Part shown: positions 52,542 through 63,923 of the stretch, in pieces
Layout: each line of letters opens with the position of its first letter
Position numbering within the stretch: position 1 is the stretch's first letter
DNA from: Impatiens glandulifera
Lineage: Eukaryota > Streptophyta > Magnoliopsida > Ericales > Balsaminaceae
Direction of reading: 5' to 3'
DNA: 64,000 bases
NCBI RefSeq assembly: GCF_907164915.1
Contig: NC_061863.1
Span: 26,579,710 to 26,643,709, forward strand
Notes under the pieces: generated by a model
Database searches by the model: none
What the model was told of the DNA's origin: nothing
What the model saw: only the letters and a program-made list of their open reading frames with translations
Position numbers and translations under genes: made by a program

Positions 52542-55500
52542 ATGGTGAAGAAAATCACGCTCGGTCACTGTACTTTGCAGGTGGACTTTCTATCTGTGTA
52601 CACCTTCGATCAGCCGGAGGTGGTGAAGATGTTCCAAACCCTAGAATATTATGGGTTGAGGAAGTATTTGGGCGGACCGTTCATCTTCTATGAAGATGAA
52701 GTTCACGAGTTTTTCAAAACGGCGGTTATGGTGGATGATTCCATCGTAGAAACCGTCAACGGAAAGGAGATCTCCTTTGACGAAGCAGTATATGCGGAGT
52801 TCTTTGAACTTCCAACGGAGGGTCATCTGTTCGATTTGGTGCTCTCTTCTGAGGTCATGGAGGAAATGAAGACTTCCTTCTCTGCTGATGGTTCCAAAAT
52901 CCATGTTAATGGATATAAGAAGGTATTCAAGCCCCATTTTATTCTCCTAAACAACGTTATGGCGAAGGCGCTGCAAGGGAAGTCCGGATCGTTCAACCTT
53001 TATAGTCAATACCGTTTTGACTATATGTGCGCTATTTCTAAAGGAATCCAAGTGAACTGGGGTCATACCCTGTTCCAGAATCTGTGTTACTCCATCTGCC
53101 AGAGTAACAAGGAGAGTATCACCTATGCGGCTCAACTGAGCCATCTGTTGAAGTTCCTGGGGGTTCCTGTTGGTGAACCGACTCAGATTAACTCTGCAAG
53201 AGTTTTTACCGCTTCTACGGTTGCCAGCACTCTAATCAGAGTGAAGAACAACCTAGAGTTTGCTTCTGGAGCCTCTAGTTTCCAGACTGGTGGAAGGCCT
53301 TCCACCCGATCAAAGCCATCTGCTTCTGTTATGTCAACAGGGGCAAAGAGAACCAGAACCGTGAATGAATCGGAGGCCAGTTCCTCCAGCATGAAGAGTC
53401 CAAGTTAGAAGGACATGGAATCTGTCGATTCAAGGGTGAAGCAATGTCCAGGCGTACTTGCTGCAACCCCGATGACATCTGTATCTACTCCCTCAACTTT
53501 CCTGAGGAAACCTTTGAGGTCCTGTGCCTCAAAGGAGAAGAAGACAAAGGCGCCTCGCGTGTCTAAATCTGCTAAGGTAACGTCTTCTAAGTCTGTGGCT
53601 GTTGTGCCAAAATTTGTTGTTCCCGAAGTGGAACAAGCCGAATCTGTCTTCTCTCCCTTGAGAGAATCTGCTGAAGGGCCCGTTGTTGAGTCAGCCGGTC
53701 CAATTGTTGAATCTATTAACAGGGCAGAATCCCCTGTTACTAAATCTGATCAGGTAGCCGCCGGTGCTACAGAGTCGTCCATACTAGAACAAGGTGATGT
53801 TCCTACCCTTGCTGTTGGTGAACCCATCATTCCTGCTCCCAAGGACTCCTTGGTAGTTGGAAAAATCGTTTGCAGAGAGCTTCCTGCTGAGCTCTGTCTG
53901 AAACCCCAATCCGCTTTCGAACTGTTGCGAGCCAGGAAAGGGGCACAAGGAATCATTATTGGTGAACCAAGACCTGTTCCAAAACCTGTAGAGGTTGTTG
54001 GAAAAGGTAAGTCTACTGCTCTTCAAGCCCCTGAGAAGGTGTCTGAAGCAAGAGGTATTGTTGATCTCATTCTTGATCAAGTGAAGGTCCTTTCGGCTGA
54101 GAAATTAGAGATCTATGATTCCTGGCGTACTGAGAGGCTGTCCTCTAGCTATAATGGCTCTCTGTCCAATGCTGCCATAACGAAAGAATGGAATAAGAGA
54201 GTGGCAAACGAGAAGAAGGTCCTGAAGTGGGCAAGAACTTCAGATGTGGCTGAAGCTTTGAACAAAAGAGAATTGGTGGAAGCTTGCATTCTTGGGAAAA
54301 CTCTATTCCAAATTTATGAAGCCAGAAAAGCAAACTTCAACCCTGACGCAAGAGGAGCTGTTGTTGAAGCCAAAGTGCTGAAGAAGTTGAATGATATCAT
54401 GGAAGGCTATGTCTCTGCCGCATCCAGATACATCCATGGCGTCGATTGCTCTGGCGTAGAACCGCTCAACGAAGAAGAAGCCATGGACATTTCAAATGCT
54501 GATGAATCATATGTTGCTCTCCTGATCGAATTCAGGACCCTGTCTGCCGAAGAGAGACGCATTCAAGATCACCCTGTTCAAGAGCTTCCCAATGAAGATG
54601 AAGCAATGGTGAATGTTCAAGAGCCTGAACAAGCTCTTGTAACAAATGTTGAAGAAGCAATCTTGGAAGATGTAGTTGAGGAGGCTTCGAAAGCTCCTTC
54701 TGAAGAAGATGTGATTATAACCCCTGTTGTGAGAACAGAGGGTGTTCAAGAAAAACTGGCCGAGACAACTCAGCTAGAGACTGCAAGAACTGAGGGGGAA
54801 CCCTCTAAGGAAAAAGGTGATGAAGAAGAAGGTTCCTCGTCTGAGGAGGAACAGGATGAACAACCCAAATTTGTTAAGACCTACTTATTTCCCAAAGGTG
54901 TTGTGGGAAGTGTTCATGAAAATATAACCACTCCTCGTCACTATGCTAGAAGTTTGCTCGAAAGATTCGAAAGGGCACAGAAAGAAATTGACGAAGAATA
55001 GGAACAAGAGAAAGCTGCTAAGGATGCTGAAGTTCATCAGCCAGAGCAATCCTTGCAGGTTCATACAAACTTTGAGCCTATTCAAAGTATGGTTGCAGAA
55101 TCTGAAGAAGTGTCTTCTCACGAAAGTCCATCCGCTGGAGGAAATAATATGTTAAGATCTATGAGGTCTATGCTTTCGACAATGCAGAAGACAATGTGTC
55201 AATCAATGATTTCCAGGGAAGAGGAAAGAGCGAATTTTGATAAAATGTTCAATATCCTATCTGAGTTGGATAAGACCCTGAAGTTGAACACCTATGAGAC
55301 CCATGTCTCTAATGTAAAGTTTGGAAAGTTTGAACAAGAATGCTTCAACCGTCAAACTGAACTATTTGACATTGAGAGGCACATCAATGACGAACGCCAC
55401 AAGGAAACCTTGGATGAATTCGCTTTGGTGAAGAATCAGCTAGTGGAAATGCAAGGTTGCATGAACCGAAACGACAATGAACGACAAGCTTTTGCCGAGA

Positions 55501-55886
55501 ACCTTGCCAGGAAATTTCAAGCTAAGGAAGATGCCTTAGGTAATGATGAAAGTGCTCAACCTCGACCAGTTCAAGGGGAGTCTAGCAAGAGAAACGATGG
55601 AGTAGCAACCGGAACAATATCCAGGCGGGCCATCTATTCTGATGACAATCCTAGGCCAACCAAGAGATGCGGTGGCCGAAGTGGTTCTGAACGTGGTGGA
55701 AGAAATGGTGGCGGCCGAGGTAGGCTGTCTGATATTAATCAAAGTGGACGTGGCATTGTTGCTGAGCGTGGAGGTAGATCGAATGCAGGAGGTCGTGGTG
55801 GTCGCGGATATCCTCACTTCATGAACATGCTTCCCAGGCAAGAAATGAGTCCAGCCGATCCTCAAGTAAAAAGGGCAGAACAATGA
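52542..55886 (+). pseudogene. Element B accessory ORF (aORF), best-preserved copy
   Basis: One reading frame of 1,114 codons plus stop, broken only by two TAG codons (53406-53408 and 54999-55001) and otherwise uninterrupted. Residues 1-240 form the conserved domain (YGLRKYLGGPFIFYEDEV, FELPTEGHLF, KPHFILLNNVMAKALQGKSG, GIQVNWGHTLF), resembling the 'putative plant transposon protein' family. Then come a basic Ser-rich link (AKRTRTVNESEASSS), a long acidic Val/Glu/Pro-rich region, a helical segment with RKANFNPDARGAVVEAKVLK, another acidic region, a coiled-coil (about 55160-55520) and an RGG-type tail (GGRSGSERGGRNGGGRGR, GGRGGRGYPHF). No enzyme motif is seen. The RGG tail and basic stretch suggest binding to nucleic acid. 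Position between gag and the purine tract equals the env-like/extra-ORF slot of Sireviruses. Confidence 0.75.
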
Positions 55887-56048
55887 TCTCTCTTCTTTTA
55901 CTCTGTTTAACTTTACTGAACATGGTTTTTGATACGTTTTTCGAATACTGGCTCTTTTGAATGGTTGGTGTAAGTGAACAATTTGGTTGTTTATTTATTG
56001 GATGAATGCATGTTGTGTTACTTGTATGCAGGTTTGCAATTTCTTCAT

Positions 56049-56063
56049 CAAAAAGGGGGAAAT
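56049..56063 (+). promoter_or_regulatory. Polypurine tract of element B
   Basis: AAAAAGGGGGAAAT just before TGTTGGG at 56064; primes plus-strand DNA synthesis. Equivalent tracts precede the 3' LTRs of C, D and F, all beginning catcaaaaag or caaaaag. Confidence 0.85.
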
Positions 56064-58202
56064 TGTTGGGTCGAATTATTTTAACTATGTGTTGAAATAA
56101 TTTATCCCCTGATATTTTGATGATGAAATAATTTATAAGTTTTGATACAGGTGTATTAAGACAAACATGTCTTTAGACTTGGTTCTAATGAGGGTCATTA
56201 GACCGATTTTGATCTCCATTCGCATTAAGTTAGACGCAAGTCTAATGAAATTAGACGCTCAGTCTAACTCAACGGAGTTAGACAGGGGCAGTCTAATAGA
56301 CGCATGAATTAGACGTGAGTCTAATGGAATTAGACGTACAGTCTAACTCATCGGAGTTAGACGTGTAAGTCTAATAGACGTGTAAAGAATTAGACGGGTA
56401 GTCTAATGAATACACGGAATTAGACGTGAGTCTAATAGAATTAGACGTACAGTCTAACTCATCGAAGTTAGACGTGTAAGTCTAATAGACGTGTAAAGAA
56501 TTAGACGGATGGTCTAATCAATACACGGAATTAGACGTGAGTCTAATGGAATTAGACGTACAGTCTATCTCATCGGAGTTAGACGTGTAAGTCTAATAGA
56601 CATGTAAAGAATTAAACGGGTAGTCTAATGAATACACGGAGTTAGACGTAAGTCTAATGGAATTAGACGTACAGTCTAACTCATCAGAGTTAGACGTGTA
56701 AGTCTAATAAACGTAAAGAATTAGACGGATGGTTTAATGAATACGCGGAATTAGACGTGGTAGTCTAACTCAGTGGAGTTAGACATACCGGTCTAATAGT
56801 TATTATAATTAGACGGGTTGTCTAATTATTGAAAGTTAGACGTGAGTCTAACTCCTTCAGACAAGTCTGAGGTAGAACCGGAATAAGACGTTGTAGTCTA
56901 ACTTAGTGGAGTTAGACGTACCGGTCTAATGGTTATTATAATTAGACGGGTTGTCTAATTAATTGAAAGTTAGACGTGGGTCTAACTCCTTCAGACAAGT
57001 CTGAGGTAGAACCGGAATTAGACGTGGTAGTCTAACTCAGTGGAGTTAGACGTACCGGTCTAATGGTTATTATAATTAGACGGGTTGTCTAATTAATTGA
57101 AAGTTAGACGTGCGTCTAACTCCTTCAGATTAGTCTGAGGTAGAACCGGAATTAGACGTGGTAGTCTAACTCAGTGGAGTTAGACGTACCCGTCTAATGA
57201 TTTTTTATATTAGACGCGAGTCTAATTATATTAGACCAGGCGGTCTAATAGACGCTTTTCATTAGAAGGAGTTGACTTATTTCATTAGACTGATTTCTCC
57301 AAATCCGTCTAACTGAAATACGTCTAATGCTCTGTTCAAGCAGTACGCTTGAATTTAGCATTTCTCCTACGCACGTGCTATAGTTGTACCCTACTCCTGC
57401 TCCACTTTCTTGTGAAGATTAGTACAACAGCTATATGCATCCAATCAAGGAATGCCACGTAAGAGAATTTTCCTCACATTACCTGTTTTGTAGGTACATC
57501 CTTGATGGAATATTCGACGCACTACCAGTTCGGTACGGCCACGATCCTTGTGCTCAGAACCTGTTGTGTACAATGGAGGCTTTCCAATAGAAGAGCGCCA
57601 CGTATCATTCTTGAAGATTCGACCGTTAGCTCCTGATCAGTATTTAACCAATCCTTAGAACAACGGACGAAACACACGAAACCTTACGAACAACCAAGCA
57701 TTCTGATTTTGCAGAGAGACTACTCTATCATCTTGCTTACTAACTCATTCTTGAAGCTTCTTTCTGATTGTACTGTGTGTGAATCGAGAGAGAGAGCTAG
57801 AATCAAAACACCATTAGCTGAGTGATATTCTTCATCTTCTTGTAATTGAACAGAAAGTGTTCTGTTCAATAGTGAGCTAAGTGTGTGTGTGTAAACTGTA
57901 TTTGATTCTCATCATATAGTGAATCCTTCCGGTGGTTGGAAGAAGGGGTGACGTAGGAGAGTTTCTCCGAACATCCATAAACAAACTGTTGTGTTCTTCA
58001 TTTTCTGTCATCTTTTCATATTTCGTCTTGTGCTTCAAACCCAAGTAAACAATTCCGCCTTGAATCTGTTTCAAGTGTTTACACAAGTTTGCGTAGAATA
58101 GAAAGTGAATTAAATCCCTAACAGAATTTCTTTCAAACTGTTTTTCATAAGCCTTCATCCTTAGCCAGACCCCCGTCTCTAATGATAAAGCCGATCCTAT
58201 CA
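56064..58202 (+). repeat. 3' LTR of element B (2139 bp)
   Basis: TGTTGGGTCGAATTATTTTA...CCGATCCTATCA. Same family as LTR A but diverged and longer, mostly through a longer palindrome array (56229-57260). R/U5 block at 57917-57981. Confidence 0.88.
56229..57260. repeat. Long palindrome array in LTR B
   Basis: Several dozen variants of ttagac-gtgA/gtaca-gtctaa with higher-order repeats of about 130 bp (56300-56750) and about 115 bp (56870-57180). Arms TTAGAC/GTCTAA are kept while centres and spacers differ from LTR A. Confidence 0.88.
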
Positions 58203-59186
58203 GAAAGAGAAAGTTAGACGTGCAATCTAACTCTTTCAGATTAGTCTGAAGTGATTGTAATTATACGTAAGTCTAATCCCATTAGACCAGGTGGTCTAAT
58301 GGATTCTGTTATTAGACGGGGATGCTTGATTTCATTAAACGAGGTCGTCTAATTGAAATACGTCTAATGCCATGCTTAAGCAGATTTCTTGAAGCTAGCA
58401 CCCGCCTACCCACGTGCTATAGTTATACGCTACTCCTGCTCCACTTTCTAGTGAAGATCAGTACGACAGCCAGATGCAATCAATTAACAAATGACACGTA
58501 AGCGAATATCCTTCCCACTACTTGTTTTGCAGGTATATTTCTGAAGAATATTCGGTGCACTAACATTTGTGTACGGCCACGATCCTTGTATTTAGAGTCT
58601 ATTGTGTACTATAGAGGCGTTCCAATGGAAGAGTGTCACGTATCATTATGAAGATTTGACCGTTGGTACCTGTTCATATTTAAAGATTCTTAAGGACAAT
58701 GGAAGAACAGTCAGAACTTAGAGCGAACAAGCCTGAATCAAGAGAGGGAAATAAATCTTTTGAACTTTGAAATCGTTAGCTGCTTTCCTGAGTATACTGT
58801 GTGTTAATCAAGAAAGAGTTGGAATCAAAATCATCCTTTAGCTGAGTGATATTCTTCATCTTGTAAGTTGAACAGAGTGTGTTCTGTTCAATAGTGAGCT
58901 AAGTGTGTACAAGCTGTATTTGATTCAAATCATATCATAGTGAATCCTTCCGGTGGTTGGAAGAAGGGGTGACGTAGGAGAGTTTGCTCCGAACATCCAT
59001 AAACAAACTGCTGTGTCTTTTCATTTCTGTCATCCTCTCATTCTTCATCTTAAGCTTCAAACCTAAGTAAACATTTCCGCACTTTATTCTGTTTCAAGTG
59101 TTTACAAGGGTTTTCATAGAATAGAAAGTGAATTAAATCCCTAATAAGATTTCTTTTAAACAGTTTTTCATAAGCCTTCATCAATT
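58203..59186 (+). repeat. Truncated A-type LTR tail (former 3' LTR of element A)
   Basis: Nearly identical to 45061-46046 of LTR A, starting gaaagagaaagttagacgtg and ending near gccagactcc. The start equals the point where B entered; the last about 30 bp of LTR are lost at the join with element D. R/U5 block at 58938-59003. Confidence 0.8.
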
Positions 59187-59777
59187 GCCAGACTCCGATC
59201 CTTTGGATACCACAGTCCCACATTTTGAGTACCCTTAAGATATTTCAAAATTGTTTTAGCAACTACATAATGAGATTGTTTATGATTAGCCTGAAATCTC
59301 CCACAAACATCAACAACGAAGAGGATATATGACATCCTTGCTGTTAGATAGAGCGGAGAGTCGATGATCCCACGATAGGCAGTTATGTCAACACTTTGAC
59401 CATCTTCATCTTTATCAAGTTTGATCGATGAACTCATTGGTGTTGAAGCAGAAAAGCAACTCTCCACGCCGAACTTCTTTAGCAGCTCCTTTGTGTACTT
59501 CGTCTGATTGATGAAAGTGCCTCCTTCAAGTTGACAAACATGAAGGCCCAAGAAGAAGCTTAGCTCCCCCATCATACTCATCTCAAATTAATCTATCATC
59601 ATTTTAGAAAATTTCTCACATAGCTTGGGGTTAGTTGACCCAAAGATAATGTGATCAACATATATTTGAACAAGCAAAATATGACAATCCTTAACAAATT
59701 TGAACAATGTCTTCTCAACCGAACCCACGGTGAAGTCATGATCAAATAGAAATTTGGTAAGAGTATCATTACCAGGC
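59187..59777 (-). pseudogene. Element D reverse transcriptase and N-terminal RNase H fragment
   Basis: Minus-strand copia reverse transcriptase: QIYVDHIIFGSTNPKLCEKF (catalytic YVDD read as YVDH), MSMMGELSFFLGLHVCQLEG, then RNase H start YLKGTQNVGLWYPKD. It continues at 44350 across the A/B insertion. Its upstream side ends at 59777, where element F begins (DTLTKFLFDHDF is the first part kept). Confidence 0.85.
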
Positions 59778-61078
59778 TGTTAGGATCTAGGTCGCGGTTG
59801 GAGGACCGGGGTTGGGCCGGTCAGCGCGTCTCACTCAAAGGGTGGTGGTTAATCCGGTTAGAGATTAACACCGGAGTTTCAATACTACACAAACTGTCAC
59901 AAACCCTTGAACTAGGTTCAAGCGCGGAAGAGGTTTGTTTCAGGTTGAAGCAGCACACTTATGTGATAGGCAGAACCAGTTTCAGATGATGAAGGTTTGA
60001 AGATTGATGGGTCAGTTTTTGTAACCTGGCGGTCCGGTTTAAATAGAGTTAAATAGGTTAGAGCGGTGTCGGTCGGTTAGAAAATGGAACCGGCAGAAAG
60101 TAAGTAACAAGACAGATTTTATGGATGTTCGGAGATAAAGCTCCTACGTCACCCCTTCCTCTCGAAACCGCGAGAAGGATATTCACTAAGGAATACAAGT
60201 ACAATCCGATCGAGACTTATTTCCTACTCGATAACACTCTTACAATTTACACCGAAATTGTAAAATACACACTTCAACTTTAGCACTTAGGCTTTCTCTA
60301 GAGATAGAACACACTGTTTTTTACTTGTAAATTAAATGCTCGTTGTGTCACTTGTGTCTCACTGTATCTCACTTGTCCCCCTTGTATGTTCCGCGTTTAC
60401 TCTTCTTCAACTGCTCCTTTTATAGGTGAAATATGTCAACGGTCATATTTCATTTCCTTGAATCTGATTGGCTGAGCAGAGGTTCAGTGATTCAGTGATT
60501 CAGACCCTGCGGTCATCTTTTCAGACCTGGCGGTCAATCTCACAGACTTGTCAGTCTGTTCTTCCGGTGTGTAAGACAAACCTGCTAGGTTTGTCTTTTA
60601 CTCAATGTGGAGACTGTCTGTTAAGCAGTTGTCTGTACTTGGAAGATCTCCTTTCTGACTTATCCCGAAGTGGAAAGATCCTGTAGGACTGTCTTCTGCA
60701 ACCTGCAGACTTTCCTCAGACTTGTATGGATATGGAAGTGTTCAGTCTGTTCCTTTGGTGTCATTCTCAACAGATACCCGAATTGTCTTCTTATACTGGT
60801 CGGTCATTTGACTTAACCGAATGGCTTCCGGTGTGATTGGTTTAACCGGACAGCTTCCGGTTATTCCTCTGCCTTGTGGCTGATCGGCTGTCTGGTGTTT
60901 CCGGTTTTTAGTTCTTGACGATCCTTTCTTTGTGCGGTCATGTTCCGAGTGTCCTTGTCGGTTTAATAACTTGACCGGTTAGTCTTCTTAGCCGGTTCAT
61001 TTGTTTGACCGGTCCGGTTCCTTGTTCCTGCATGAAAAGTTTATTAAGTTCTGTGAACCGGTCTAATTTTATCTAACA
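59778..61078 (-). repeat. 3' LTR of element F (1301 bp)
   Basis: On the minus strand starts TGTTAGATAAAATTAGACCGG at 61078 and ends AGATCCTAACA at 59778, after the purine tract AAAAAGGGAGAAAT. U3 is filled with ccggtt/aaccgg motifs (60480-61060). R/U5 block at 60118-60188 and 59906-59922. Confidence 0.85.
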
Positions 61079-61415
61079 ATTTCTCCCTTTTTGATTATTT
61101 TATTTTAAATTATCAAAACCATGTAAGTTTTCAAACGTAGGCCGGTTCTTTATTTGACCGGATTTTTGAAACTAACTTGGGAGAATTTTCGAAAAATTTT
61201 GGAAAAATTTTGAGAAAAAATTTGGAAAAATTTTATCTTTTTATCTTATCAATTTCTCCCTTTTTGATTATTTTATTTAAAATTATCAAAACAATGTAGA
61301 AATGCAAGTATAGGCCAGTTTCAAAAATAGCTTTATATATATATGAAGGAAAAACCGAAAAGGGGAAAATATTATATAAACACTAAAATAAACATAGTTA
61401 AGGAAAAGGGAGCCC
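61079..61415. other. AT-rich stretch between the element F aORF and its LTR
   Basis: Contains the purine tract next to the LTR and a second near-copy of it (aatttctccctttttgatta at about 61251-61271). Repeated purine-tract-like motifs next to the real one are a known Sirevirus trait. No gene seen. Confidence 0.55.
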
Positions 61416-63923
61416 CTAGTCTGAGTCGGAGAAGTTGAAGCCGTCCATCATATCATTGGTACGCTTTTTCTTATCCGGTCTTGAGACTCGCTGTCTTGTA
61501 GACCGCCGCTTTAGGTGCTCTTCATCTTCATCTTCGGTGTGAGTAGCCGGGTCCGGTTGACTTCCAATAACCGTTTCAGTGAGTGATTCCAGCAGCCCAG
61601 TTACTTGAGCCTTCTTTGATGGTTTCCTTTTCCGCTTTGCCGGGACCGAAGAGGAAAGGGCCTCATTTTTCTTCTTGTGAGCTTTTTCAAAGTCGGCCAG
61701 TCTTTGTCTTTCATTATTTAACCGCTCTTCATCCTCTCGTTGCTGAGCGGCTACGGACTCTGCAAGTCCCGGATACTTAGCCATTGTCCTTCGTTCTCGC
61801 TCGGCTATTTCCTCTGCGGTAAGTTGCGGTGGCTCCTTCTCTCTTCTTGCTTCTTCGTCCAGCGCATCCTGGACTTCCTTAGTCGCTCTGGCATTTGCCT
61901 CCACAACCGCAATATCCGCATTCACCTTGGCCTTGATTATTTCATCTACTTGTGCGGTGAGCGCCTTGAGGTCGGCTTCGAGCTTGTTGTTGCGGTCTTC
62001 AAGGCTCGCATTCTTCTTTTCCAGTTCTGAGACCCTGCCAAGTGTCGAGCCGACTAGATCCTCAGTGACCTCTCTTAATCGTTGTTCGGTCTCCCTTTCA
62101 AGCCGATCGAAGTCATCCTTTATTCCTGAGTTGTCTTCTTCCAAGGCCTCAGTTCGCCGAAGGTAATTGTTGCGCAAAACCGTTTCGTCCCGGTAATCAG
62201 TTTCGATTTGTGAGATCCGGTCATCTGCCCTTACGAGATTATTCCTCGTATTGTTGGCGAACCGGAGTGCCAGGCTCACGGTTCTCTTCATTTTCTCCTA
62301 TAACGGGTGAACCGTTGAGTCTGCAAACTCTTGAAGAAAGTTCTTGACCCATTCTTTTGTGACGCCCGGTTCAGAGACCCCAGGTTGTTCATTTTGAAGT
62401 TGCGCGGTGAGAGGAGTCTCCGTCCTTTCATCGGTTTCATTTATCACCGGATCCGCCCGAAGAGGAGTTGCACCATGATCGGTCTCAGAAGCTAGAGAGT
62501 GTTGTTTTCCTCGCTGTCCGACCGCCGCCTCAAGTCGATCAATTTCTTCTACTAAGTCTCCTTTCGCTGCCTCAAGTTTTTCTAACACCAAGAGCTGTAA
62601 ATTAGCCTCCGGTGTTCCCTCGACGTACCTTTCCTTAATCTTCCAGATCCGTACGGTTAGCTTCTGTAGCCGGGCTCGCGGTCTTATGATGGAGGTTCGG
62701 CCCAAGGCTTCGTGAATAGTTTCGGCGTTTGTGAGGCTCATGACTGTTTCCTCTATTTCCTTTAGCCTTCGGAAACACTCTTCGTCGGTGAGGCCCGGTA
62801 ACATGTGTTTGTAAAGTCTGTCGAATCGGTTCTCGTGCCATTCCCAGTATAATTCGCCGACCGCTTCAGCTCGCAGTTCAACGTCCTTCAAGATCCGGCG
62901 CGCTATAAAATCGGCCTTCTTCTGGTCGTCCTCCTCCTCCTCTTCACTGCCTTCTTCACCGGCCTCGGTGTTCTCAGGATTTGCGCCCGTACCGGTATTA
63001 TCGGGACTTGTTCCCGAATGCTCTTCATCATTCGGTCTTTCTTCATCGGTTTTCTCTGAATCGGTTCGTTCAGACGAGGAAGCCGATTCGTCCGCATCCC
63101 TTGTTTGTGATGGCGGTTCCGAGAATACTATCTTCTCCTTGCCCTTGCTTCCGGTCTTTTCTTTTGCCGGGGCCGATTTCTTGGCGGATGTCTTCTTTCG
63201 GCCACCTGTGGAACCGGGGGCCCGTTGCTTCCTCTCCAGGAAATGTTTGGATCTTATTAACCTTCTTGACGGGTGAATGACACCAGGACCGGTGTTGATG
63301 TTATGATGGAGCAAGATTTTTCCAAGGGGAATGGCGTATCCCCATGACCGAGTGGTGTCCGGATTCACCATGTCTTTTAAGTTATGGAATATTTCCTTCG
63401 CCCAGTTAACTTTCGTACCTTGTATCAGACCGACTAGCATCTCGATCTTGGCCTTGGTGAGGCTGTTGTAATTGCCACCCCTTGCCTAAACCGACTTTGT
63501 GAAGATGTCACAGAGCGGTATGTACTCCGGTCGTAGTGTCGCTTTATTACCGGATACTTTCACCGGTTCTTTCTTGGTTGCTGAGAGAATCTGGCATGCT
63601 GCCTCGAATGTTTTTAGTTCTAGATCCAACACTGCATTTTGGCCGACTGTTGGAAGGCGTAGGCTCTCCCCAACCGATTCTTCGGTTAACTCGAATTCAG
63701 TACCGCTGACAGTCGCGGTAATTTTGTCGCCAGATAGAGTTGCGGTGTTGAAGAATTCTTCAACCGCTTCTCTATATAGAACATGTGGACCGCCGAGAAA
63801 ATACTCAAGTCCGGCTACGGTCACCTTGTTAATAACTTCCTGTGCTGCAGGCGTGCCTTTCTGTCGGATTTCCTCGAAATCCACCTAAGTCATGTGTTTG
63901 AACAAAACCGAATTGCGCCCCAT
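61416..63923 (-). pseudogene. Element F accessory ORF (aORF)
   Basis: ATG 63923 opens MGRNSVLFKHMT. One frame of 835 codons plus stop, broken only by three TAG codons: 63887-63885, 63488-63486 and 62300-62298. The first two fall where relatives have Gln. The conserved domain (63884-63300) shows LEYFLGGPHVLYREAVEEFF and GTKVNWAKEIFHNL. Then come a basic KKTSAKKSAPAKEK stretch, a strongly acidic region (EAGEEGSEEEEEDDQKK) and a long coiled-coil (about 62290-61750). The tail is basic (KRKRKPSKKAQ, RPDKKKR) instead of the Arg/Gly-rich end of B, C and D. No enzyme motif seen. Confidence 0.72.

Larger units (their letters stand above)
44359..59186 (+). mobile_element. A/B chimeric copia retroelement inserted in element D
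   Basis: Plus-strand composite. A supplies the 5' LTR (44359-46082), gag remnant and pol up to the end of its reverse transcriptase (about 49872). B supplies gag from its middle (49873-51570), aORF (52542-55886), purine tract and 3' LTR (56064-58202). A truncated A-type LTR tail (58203 to about 59186) closes it. The simplest reading is that B inserted into the 3' LTR of A and a later deletion joined A reverse transcriptase to B gag. The A insertion into element D RNase H left about 5 bp duplicated (gaatc at 44354-44358; gatc near 59187). Confidence 0.75.

Noticed and set aside
52542..55886. aORF as a retroviral envelope gene
   Set aside because: No signal peptide, no transmembrane segment, and an Arg/Gly-rich tail; only its position is env-like.
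61416..63923. Changed genetic code (TAG read as Gln)
   Set aside because: The intact seryl-tRNA synthetase gene uses TAG as its final stop, and TAA and TGA also interrupt the decayed frames; decay at CHG sites explains TAG better.
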